From positions 1 through 18,249 of the forward strand of contig JAMYHX010000669.1 of assembly GCA_025529335.1 (NCBI GenBank): a stretch of DNA of 18,249 bases, written 5' to 3'. The notes beneath the pieces were generated by a model. It had not been told where the DNA came from, ran no database searches, and saw only the letters and a list, made by a program, of their open reading frames with translations. A program made the translations under genes and the position numbers. Shown in pieces: positions 10,701 to 18,249 of this stretch. Each line of letters begins with the position of its first letter. Within the stretch, counting starts at the first letter, position 1. This stretch comes from Rhizopus sp. PT2906 (lineage: Eukaryota; Mucoromycota; Mucoromycetes; Mucorales; Rhizopodaceae).

Positions 10701-12713
10701 GAATTTCTTTATGAGAAACAAAAGGTTGAGCAAGTAAAACAAAGGGAATACAAGGCATTAAGACCAGCTGAATCTAAAGGATACAAATATAGGTACAGTG
10801 CATAAAAATAGTGAGTGATTTTTAAATAATAACGCAACATCTCTTCGTAGTGGATTACAAGCGCTCTATAAGACACTTACTCCAGGTATTGTACGACTTA
10901 CTTTTCATCATGATGACAATTGTAACATTTGGATAGAATTGGATCTAAATCATGACACACCACAGGAAATTGAGTATCAGCAGATCAATGTGATCGAAGA
11001 TCAACCATTACTAAAAATAAAATCAAGCTCGCTATTGCACGGAGCAGTCATGCTGTTTGAAGGAGAGATGTAAGGACTTTGATTCTCAAAGAAAAAACGT
11101 CTTTAAACACAATATATAGGACACGTATCTGTATACAAATTGAAAACATCGGACACATTCCTGTCGACTTTATCACTTTATCCTTTACGGATTCAACTAC
11201 AACACACCCCAAACTGGTCAATCCTGAGCTTCCTCCTGAAGAGCAATATGAGATTGAACTTTATACAAAAGGAACACCTGTATTCTCTTGGGAAGGTTCA
11301 AAGGGCGAGAATAACCAGATTGGCAAAAGGATTTCTTTACTTCCTAAAGAGACAACGGATATAGTGGTTAATGTCTATGGGAAACAAGGATGGTAAGTTG
11401 CACTACAATATTTGATCTATGGTTTGATTCATTTTTTTATTGTATGTAGTACTGGTGGTGCTGTGTACATTGACTATGGTTACCTCGACAGAGCAATCCA
11501 AGGGCAAGACCAGGTGGAACAGAGCAAAGAGTTACCTACAACACTATACACCAGACAGTTGTATTTCCCAGTAATGATTACAGTTTACCAACATTTGGAG
11601 CCATTGAACTGGGATGTGCTTTATCTTCGAGATAGCATGGCAGTGAATGAAGATGCCATAGAACAGGCGCTGAAAAAAATCAATACACTTGACAGCACTG
11701 ATTCTGGATCACATAATCAGCCAGTTGAAGAACTTGTGCTTATCACACAAAAGGCGTCTGACAAGAACGACAAGAACCCTTACTGTTTGCTTACACTGGA
11801 TGTTCGCAATGTCTGGACTGTCCCCTTTGACGTAGAATTCACAATAGACAATAGTGAACTTGGTTCAGAGGATATGTCAGAGGGCGAAATATTGAAATCA
11901 CGCATAACCATTCAACCAGCGCTGACAAAGAGGTGAGGAGTTAATGAATCTGATGAGCACACCTTGACTTATTGCTCTCTCAATAGAATTGTCTTGCCGC
12001 TGAAGAAACTGTACCTAACCTCTGAGCAAAGATTCCAGCCTATACCAAGCTTTGAACCCAACAAACAATTCGTAGTGTCTCAGAGACCCAAGATGGCACC
12101 AGAGCAAGAAAGAGCTAAGCTCCAGATGTTTTGGTACCGAGAACTCCTATTGGATCGAGTCAAGGCTACATGGCGATGCAAAACGACAGGACGCGAGGGT
12201 GTCATTAATCTACGATCATCGCTACGCCTGATACCACTCCAATTGAACATACTTAAAAAACAAGATATTGAATTCATCATAACCATGTCTGGCGAGGAAC
12301 AGCACTGTACGGGTCATCGTCAATTTGAATGTCCAGTGAACACGTTTGTGACGATGAATGTAACCATCTTGAACAGACAAGGTAACAACGACAAGATATA
12401 ATTATACTTTAGTATTAACTTTTTGCTTTAAGTTCGTCCCGTGAAATTGATTTTACGAACGCAAGCTGTGCAGAGTTATAATGACGGGGCCAAGGAGTAT
12501 GACCTGACGGAGAAAATGCTGATGCAAGGTGTTTCTCAACTTGTCCTGCCAGAGATACCATCGAATGAAGAGATTGTTCACAACATACCGCTCTGTTTCT
12601 TATCAATAGGCAAATTTGAGTTTCTTTATCATGTAGAAGATGTTCATACGCGTGAGATTCATTATGACTACGACTGGGCATTTGTAAATGTAATTGAAAA
12701 CAAGAGTACATAA
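7708..12713 (+). CDS. TRS120: TRAPP II complex subunit Trs120 / TRAPPC9
   Basis: Fifteen exons: 7708-7873, 7935-8050, 8105-8188, 8256-8423, 8481-8887, 8945-9062, 9116-9788, 9838-10334, 10404-10501, 10550-10792, 10851-11069, 11120-11392, 11450-11932, 11987-12381 and 12433-12713. They join in frame to 1406 residues; introns are 48-69 bp. Trs120 is a TRAPP II-specific subunit; the complex is an exchange factor for Ypt31/32 (Rab11) in late Golgi and endosomal traffic. Family features visible: RVRVLLVPV and FSLVRLGDVTPD near the start; EGHMHFQFVTKYNREHSHLE; SHRRIF/VIGIMDC-like segment; YNEAIEMTKDHSDYLWLASA followed by KEG; LGFGWPALQIDILREC; SNPFGFDLELSNI (about 761-773); CTGGAVYIDYGYL at 1021-1033; and YTRQLYFPVMITVYQ followed by LEPLN. 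Residues about 210-285 are a Ser/Thr/Pro-rich, probably disordered insert. The 49-bp intron 7 (9789-9837) was chosen because the shorter alternative acceptor at 9818 leaves only 30 bp and a wrong phase. The ATG at 7708 directly precedes the conserved N-terminus. Confidence 0.95.
7891..7911 (+). repeat. Poly-A then poly-G homopolymer pair in TRS120 intron 1
   Basis: Nine A (7891-7899), GA, then ten G (7902-7911), inside the 61-bp first intron (7874-7934). G runs this long are rare in AT-rich fungal introns. It is non-coding, and the exons join as GCC AAT G|CC AAG in frame. Confidence 0.9.
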
Positions 12714-12851
12714 ATCAATAAATTATATGTGTTTATTTTGAAAGCAATTTCATTGGATGACTACAGCTGTGACTGGAGTTATAGCTCATTTGCTTACTTT
12801 CTTCTTCCTTTCCCTTTTTGCTTATTCAAACAAAAACTTTTGTGTGTCAAA
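12714..12851 (+). promoter_or_regulatory. Short TRS120-Y14 intergenic region
   Basis: This 138-bp spacer between two genes on the same strand holds the TRS120 3' UTR (AATAAA at 12717-12722, 4 nt after the stop) and the Y14 promoter. A pyrimidine-rich stretch (about 12791-12825) precedes the Y14 ATG. The small size suggests a very compact promoter. Confidence 0.6.
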
Positions 12852-13563
12852 ATGAATAGATCTCCTGACAGAATGAATATCGATGACGGTAAATATGCGT
12901 TTCTTTAGTAGTTGTTAAATCAAGCTTGTTTACTAAAAGACATTGAAATGAATTGTAGATGTTAAAATTAAAGGAAGAGGAAACCAAGAAGAAGGTAATT
13001 AAAAAAACACATTAGAAAAAAAAAGTAAGCATAATAGCGATTACATATAGGAGGCATACTTAAACGCTTAGGAGGAAGAGCAAGTGAAATGATGGATGTT
13101 GTTTCTGAACCTGTTCGATGTAAGAATTATCAATTAAATTCTCGATCGTCAACTAAAACGATGAATATATTAGCTATTGAAGGATGGGTTATTATTGTTC
13201 GTGGACTACACGAAGAAACAGACGAAGATTCTCTAGTAGATAAATTTAGAGAATATGGTGATGTCAAAACAGTGCATCTCAACTTGGACAGACGTACAGG
13301 TTATGTCAAGGTAATAGAAAAATGCGCGGAGCATGTTTATATGCACAAACATATACTAAAAGCACATAATCTTTTAGGGATACGCGTTTATTGAATATGA
13401 GTCACGTAGAGAAGCAGAAGCAGCTGTTGAACAAGCGAACGGCTCGAGATATTTAGGAGAGACGATTAAAGTAGACTATGCCTTTGTTAAGGGGCCTTCG
13501 CATGATGATCGTTCTAGAAGGGATCGTAGACGAGACAGAAGCTTAAGCCCCAATAGACGTTAA
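12852..13563 (+). CDS. RBM8A: Y14/RBM8A-type exon junction complex RNA-binding protein
   Basis: Exons 12852-12888, 12959-12994, 13051-13119, 13174-13310 and 13378-13563 join in frame to 154 residues, close to the usual Y14 size. In the exon junction complex, Y14 pairs with Mago nashi and helps lock eIF4A3 on spliced mRNA. An acidic/basic N-terminus leads to EEGGILKRLGGRASEM, then SIEGWVIIVRGLHEETDEDS, which is the Y14-specific start of a single RRM (about 51-130). RNP2 is VIIVRGL (53-59) and RNP1 is KGYAFIEY (93-100), the latter rebuilt across junction 4. DRRTGYVKGY is the family hallmark. The C-terminus is a short Arg/Ser-rich tail ending SLSPNRR, with possible phosphorylation sites as in animal Y14. 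The first two exons are only 37 and 36 bp. Retention of Y14 fits the intron-rich genes around it. Confidence 0.96.
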
Positions 13564-14001
13564 AAGCCTAAAGAAATAAATAGTAATAATAAAAGGGAAG
13601 GAAAAGGGAATAAATGCAATTGCTAGAGGTTAACAGTATATGAACCTCCAGACTCTGACTCAAAAATACCTGTCGGAACTCAAAAAACCTTTGGCAGATT
13701 TCCTTTTTGAAAAAGTACTTTTTAGTCTGTCAGCTTAAAAAAAAATACCTTAAAAATTACTCATCTGTAACTCATAACATTTAGAGGACAGTTTATTCAA
13801 TAAGTTCAGCTTATATTCTTAATATAGTAATTAACAAAATCAAGGCACCAAGGCTTGGAAAAAGCTATAAACGAGAGAGAGAGGTGCACTTTTTTACTTT
13901 TAGTTCAATATCAAATCTCTTTGAAGCTACTGTAAATCCTATCCTTATGCTATTTTTTCTCTTTAGTATTTCTAAATAATGTATTGATACTCTAGTTTAA
14001 T
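13564..14001. other. AT-rich non-coding stretch after Y14
   Basis: This 438-bp region starts with the Y14 3' UTR (AATAAA at 13575-13580). No coding region was recognised. It contains the 14-bp perfect palindrome AAAAAGTACTTTTT at 13710-13723 and an odd-centred palindrome CCAAGGCTTGG at 13848-13858. It forms the boundary between the housekeeping block and the element-like block to the right. Confidence 0.6.
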
Positions 14002-14895
14002 ATGAATAGCCAAATGAACAATCGTCTTACTGTCAATGATGAAGGTGTTCAGTGCATGATTGACAACAATTCAGTTATGTATTATAGCAACCAAATGATC
14101 ATTGCTCAAAAATGACTCATCGACCTGTGAGCACTATTAAGGCATATTCAGCCAAGCAAGAAGAGTGGAAGGCAATTCGAGAAAATAACAAAAAAGGCTT
14201 GAAAATCTAACTATGCTGTTTAAACATAGAAATGGTGCCTTGAATAAAGATTCGGTGATGGAGAGATCGTCACTGACCAAAAGCTTAGCTATTTCCTTGC
14301 AGAATATGTCATGAAGTGAGGCCGAAAGCTTAGAAGAAATCCAAATGGTACCTCTATTGCTCTGGGCAGAGAGTCAGTCCTCGCCTATGTCAAAGCTATT
14401 GCAGACATGTATAGCAAACAAAAGGCACTTGGCTTAACCTCATGGCCTTGCAAGAGGACCCCTCGTTAGGACTTTTCTGGATACTCTCGAAAAAGAAAAA
14501 GGTCAAGAGTAAGAGGCAAAATTTTGAAGATCGAGGAAAAAATACATTGAATGACGGCTACACCAAGAGTTGGAAAAAGTTAGTGACTATTTCTTGACTA
14601 AGAAGAATAATAATCTTGGCTGCAGAGACAGACTCTGCTTTTTGATCAGTCATGCCATGCTTTGTCGTAGCTAAACAGCGCTTGGGATGCAGTTTGCTGA
14701 TCTGTTCTTGATTGTGCTAGAAAATCAAAGAGTATCGTAATGCATTGTTTTGGTTGCAACTATTACTTTGATCTGAAGTAATCGTTGTAAGCGTTAAGGG
14801 ATTTACTTCAATCAGCAAGGAATACGAATGAATAGACACGTGCTTGTTTTGCTCTGGTCACATATTTCTGGCATCACTGTTGCCCGTTGACCATA
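14002..14895 (+). pseudogene. Degenerate Ndc10/Crypton-type tyrosine-recombinase-like gene
   Basis: A decayed protein-coding region can be followed through all three + frames. Recognisable pieces in order are: a Met-led leader (14002-14115, ends in a stop); HRPVSTIKAYSAKQEEWKA (from 14112); GDGEIVTDQKLSYFLAEYVM (from about 14254), broken by TGA at 14317-14319 and then continuing with a VLAYVKAIADMYSKQKALGL piece until TAG at 14467-14469; RQNFEDRGKNTLNDGYT (14514-14564, another frame); and ELEKVSDYFL, CRDRLCFLISHAMLC and QFADLFLIVLENQRV (from 14567, third frame, TAA at 14672-14674). The order resembles the Ndc10-like DNA-binding/recombinase domain proteins that are numerous in Mucoromycota and linked to Crypton elements. 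That match is from memory. At least two in-frame stops and several frame changes show it is not functional. The 3' boundary is approximate. Confidence 0.6.
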
Positions 14896-15075
14896 TTCTC
14901 CTTTTTAAAACATTTGTACTAGTTGGTTATGATAAATAAATCATCAGAGTCGTAATAATGAGATCAATAATTCACTTTTGATGAATTAATTGTTGACCTA
15001 TCAAAGATCTCTCAAGCACCAAAGCATATAAAAATATGGTGTCCATTTTCTTTTTTCTTCCTCACTTTCAATTTA
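14896..15075 (+). promoter_or_regulatory. Promoter region of the candidate RuvC-like gene
   Basis: This 180-bp region contains a TATA box-like TATAAAAA at 15027-15034, 42 bp before the ATG at 15076, followed by a pyrimidine-rich leader. An inverted repeat AATTCA/TGAATT (14969-14974 and 14982-14987, 7-bp loop) lies upstream. A clear terminal inverted repeat of an element was not identified. Confidence 0.45.
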
Positions 15076-18000
15076 ATGGGCAAACGAAGAGTAGAAAATC
15101 ATGTGGAAGGAGTGGATTATAATCCCATTGTACCGAGAAGCAAGAGAAGGGCACCAATTGCTGCTACACTCAAATCCAATGCAAATGGTTTCCGTCTGCT
15201 GCTTGCCGAGGCTTTTAGATCACGTCTAACGTCAATTATCAGAGCACATTTAAAACAACATCCCGAAAGTAATGGTGCTAGCTTAAGGAATACAGAAGCA
15301 GAGCTTGAAAGGGTACCTCCAGGTGCTTTTGAAGCGCTTGACTCGCAACATAGTCCTTACTGGACCGGCAATACTGCTAAATGTGTAAAAATCAATGCTC
15401 TCTCACTGTACAAGAGTTACTTACAGGAAAACTTTGATAGCTTGCTTTCTGCGGTAAAGGAGAGGCTTGATGAAGGAGCAGAATCAGAGGAAGATGAAAT
15501 AAGTACTCAATCAGCGGAACACCAAGTAAAATCAATTGTAGTACCTCTTGGCCAAGTCATACGGAAAGATCTCTCTACAGAGTTAAGACCTACTATTATG
15601 GAAAAGCTTAGCTCTGCAGTCTGCAAACATCCTGATTTTGCTTGTATCTTCTTCCTTGTTGATCAACTGACAATGACAACATTTGCAATGTCTGGCGGTG
15701 TTCTTTTGGAAACAAATACACTTGTACCAAGTGAATTTCAGAGAGATGCATCACCAGCCGTATTACCGGTACTGATCAAAAATGCAAGCAGTGATGATGC
15801 TGACTACAAGGCTCTTTTTTTTTTTTCTTTTAGTCACTTGCAAGTCGTCAATACACTGAATTTTGGTGCAGTGGGGATCCAACAGCAGACAAGAACTAGG
15901 CATCCTCTTTGGATAAGTATGCAGGTGCAAGTACAAGCTGGAGGGACTAGTCAAGCAGGAAACAGTTCTCAATCAACTGATAACAATGTCAGCAGCGAAG
16001 TACAGCATATTTTTGCCGAAGCCAAGGATTCAATACAACAATCGAGAAATCTGTTATCGCGCAGTTTTCAATCAATTTGAATAACATGTATAAAAACGGC
16101 AAAAGGCTGAAGAACGCCATTGAAAAGACGTTGAAGATATTGTTGAAACTGCATCTCCAGCCTAAAAAGGAAAGAATCAGAAGAAAATATATAAACGAGT
16201 TACAAACAACCTCTGATACAAGTCACACTGTAGTAACTGAAAACAGCATTTTCAGCAGAAATAAGAAGAGATATCTATTCAAAAGATACCGAAAACAGTT
16301 GCAAAAGTCTCAGGAGAAGAACAAAACGAATAAAGCAAATAAAATTGACAGAAAAATCGAGCATATTAAGGAACTCCAGTGGAAGAAGAAGGTAATACAT
16401 GAACTTGATACAACAGAACGTGCTGTTAATAAGTATATTTTACATTTAGCCTAAAAGAAAGAAAGTAATAGCTAAGGCTGATACCACTGATCAGGATGTT
16501 GAAACAGTTATCGAAGAAAATAATGAAGTTAACATATCTGGCAGAAGATTGGCAAAATTAAAGGGAATTCTCAAATCGCTTCTCTATAATCATGACGCTG
16601 AAACGATCAACAAGCAAGATATTGAAATAAGCGACTTATCCGAAAAGGAGTTTTCTGTGTGCTCCATGTTGTTTTCGCTCTTAAAGCAATACATTCCACA
16701 AAAAGACCTTCGATACACTATTCCTGCTCAACTTCCTTTTATATTCTTATCAAACATACTTTTCGATATTCTTGGATATAAAAAGCATACGATAAAAGTC
16801 TGTCCTAGGCCACAACCATCATCTCTCTTGTGCTTGCCGTTGGATACCGCAATGTTATACACCTTACTGACTAGCTATGGAGAGCAAATGTTTGATCTTG
16901 TTTGTAAAGATGGAGTGAAAATATCGACTGGCGCTACGGCACTTAACGAAAAACAGATGTATTTGGATTTATATTTGATATGGATAGCATTACATCGAAT
17001 TGCAATTCAAGACAACTGAAGTTTATACATAAAATCTTAGTTCGCCCTAGTTTAGTCAACTGTATCCTTACTGACGTTTCCTTAAATACCATTTCAGCAA
17101 CCACGACACCAATCAGTTCAAAACAGTCTGCTTTCATATCGAGCTCATGCGAAGAAAGGCAGTCTAAAGAAAAACGATTAAAAGACTTAAAAGAGATCAC
17201 GACATTGAATGCACAGTTATTGAAAAAGAAGAAAGCTTTCAGTTTGGAAAAGATTGACAAAGAGATTCGGAAAATGAAAAAGGAAAGAAATGCAATGGCT
17301 GATAAAGATGATCGTAGGATGGCTGCTGTCCTAATCAAGACAAAAAAAGAGGAGAGATGGAGAGATTTTAATGAACTAGAAGTGTTTCGTCAAGAACTCA
17401 AAGCATTAAGAAGGGAGGGGTGCACTTGTCGAAACGTTTGTGCAAAAACTTATTATTATGTGTAATCAAATGAATCTTTGTTAACTGATCCTCACTTTTA
17501 ATTAGTCTTTAAAGTACACTATAAGAAAGCAACATTCAGATGATAGCGTCGACTTGCCAACGGAATTAAAACAAACAAGGTTTAGTGGAACAGACTATAG
17601 ATTCAAGACAATGTCTGTGATGGTGCCCATATCCATGAAACTGTTTAACACCCACTTAAGCCTTTATAATAAATTCCATCCTGACAATAGTCTGTAAGTA
17701 TATAATTTATTTCATTGTGACATAGAATAACAAAATTAAAATAACGGCCGCGGACATTAATCATTCAAGCTTGAAGAACAAATTTTAATACAGTATTGAA
17801 AAACAAAGGCAGAATACGGTTAGTATCATCAGTTAAAATAGGTATAGACATGAATAACTGACAGTCATTTGGAAAGGTTATTCCCACGATTGAAGTAATT
17901 TAAGTTTATTATCAAAGAAGTTCAGCCAGCCAATGTTACGCCATTAAAAAGATATTTTGTTGTAAGTCATATTGGATCATTTAACAGACACGAATTAAGC

Positions 18001-18249
18001 ACTGGTTATATAGGTCGCAATGAAAGAAAGACAAACATTACGAGACTTTTACTACGGGAAAAGATAAGTAGACAAAGAAGAACTTTGGAAATAAAGACTA
18101 GAACTGTAAAAGATCGCATAACTTCCAAAGAGCGACAATTTGTACTTCAAGGCTCGAAAAAATTTCACCCAGTTACAGTGACTCAAAAAACTGGCAACAT
18201 GTTTTGCATTTTCAACTTTTGGCGTAGGCTACTCACTCAGTTCTTATTG
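15076..18249 (+). CDS. Candidate RuvC-fold TnpB/Fanzor-like protein of a Mucorales repetitive family, 3' end outside the window, possibly damaged
   Basis: Proposed exons: 15076-15924 (or 15930), 15993-16391, 16450-16903, 16957-17459 (or 17435), 17506-17693, then a disturbed region; 17506-17693 ends in GTAAGT. These give about 797 residues before the disturbance. The start MGKRRVENHVEG lies 42 bp after a TATA-like box. Visible features: basic N-terminus; a KNAIEKTLKILLKLHL segment; KKKPKRKKV, an SV40-like nuclear signal made only by splicing exons 2 and 3; VFGFIFDMDSI at the start of exon 4; a long Lys/Glu-rich probable coiled coil (17150-17400); and FSGTDYRFKTMSVMVP in exon 5 (Asp codon 17593-17595), which resembles a RuvC-I aspartate segment. 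I recall similar large Mucorales proteins with TDYG..MS..VP followed further on by a DEY.TSK.C..C zinc ribbon and RD..AA.NI, which is TnpB/Fanzor-like. That diagnostic part would lie beyond the window, so the assignment is a hypothesis. The residue after TDY is Arg where I expect Gly. A one-base frame conflict follows 17693. Confidence 0.45.
17694..18249 (+). other. Disturbed 3' segment of the candidate RuvC-like gene
   Basis: After donor GTAAGT at 17694, the nearest acceptor (TAG ending at about 17725) leads into AATAACAAAATT, whose coding frame reads NNKIKITAADINHSS, but the phase is off by one base and a TAA follows LKNKF. A second open piece reads NTVLKNKGRIRL in the next frame. The last frame is open from about 17912 to the window end (PLKRYFVVSHIGSFNRH, then a basic segment with ISRQRRTLEIKTRTVKD). 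An alternative splice, 17694 to an AAG at about 17779 and then GTATCA to TTTAAG, restores a continuous frame but drops the KITAADI piece. I cannot decide between decay, an assembly indel and unusual splicing. Confidence 0.5.

Noticed and set aside
15810..15835. Poly-T stretch followed by TTTTAG as an intron 3' end in exon 1 of the RuvC-like gene
   Set aside because: The frame stays open through it (ALFFFSFSHLQVV) and no suitable donor with matching phase was needed. It is kept as coding, with some doubt.
1..18249. CRISPR arrays, tRNA or rRNA genes, bacterial-type operons
   Set aside because: No regularly spaced repeats, cloverleaf-like sequences or rRNA motifs were recognised by eye, and the gene structures are eukaryotic.

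Overview
The window looks like fungal nuclear DNA, most likely from an early-diverging filamentous fungus of the Mucoromycota (Mucorales-like). Reasons: AT-rich, compact sequence; many short introns (about 45-70 bp) with GTA(A/T)G-type donors and CTAAC/CTGAC-like branch sites; close gene spacing; and a repetitive-family gene at the right end that resembles a Mucorales-expanded family. No tRNA, rRNA or CRISPR array was seen. All splice sites were inferred by eye from reading frame and family conservation.

Layout. (1) 1-1096, +: 3' part of a TMEM135-like membrane protein gene. (2) 1266-2885, -: complete PGS1-type phosphatidylglycerophosphate synthase, four exons, 487 aa. (3) 3418-6039, +: complete Cdc24-type Rho-GEF (CH-like, DH, PH, polyQ linker, PB1), four exons, 817 aa. 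(4) 6225-7229, -: complete steroid 5-alpha-reductase-family membrane protein, five exons, 260 aa, whose last intron appears to be GC-AG. (5) 7708-12713, +: complete TRAPP II subunit Trs120/TRAPPC9, 15 exons, 1406 aa. (6) 12852-13563, +: complete Y14/RBM8A exon-junction-complex subunit, five exons, 154 aa. (7) About 14002-14895, +: broken relic of an Ndc10/Crypton-type tyrosine-recombinase-like gene. (8) 15076 to the window end, +: a multi-exon gene that may belong to the RuvC-fold TnpB/Fanzor-like superfamily, with a possible RuvC-I aspartate, an NLS-like cluster and a disturbed frame after 17693. Its diagnostic 3' part lies outside the window.

The left 13.6 kb is ordinary housekeeping sequence: mitochondrial and organelle membrane lipid biology (PGS1, TMEM135-like, reductase), polarity and trafficking (Cdc24, Trs120), and mRNA metabolism (Y14). 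The genes alternate in convergent and divergent pairs with 140-530 bp spacers and share no obvious pathway. From about 13.6 kb rightward the sequence changes to a mobile-element-like neighbourhood, where a dead recombinase relic precedes the candidate nuclease gene. That region holds the most interesting material.
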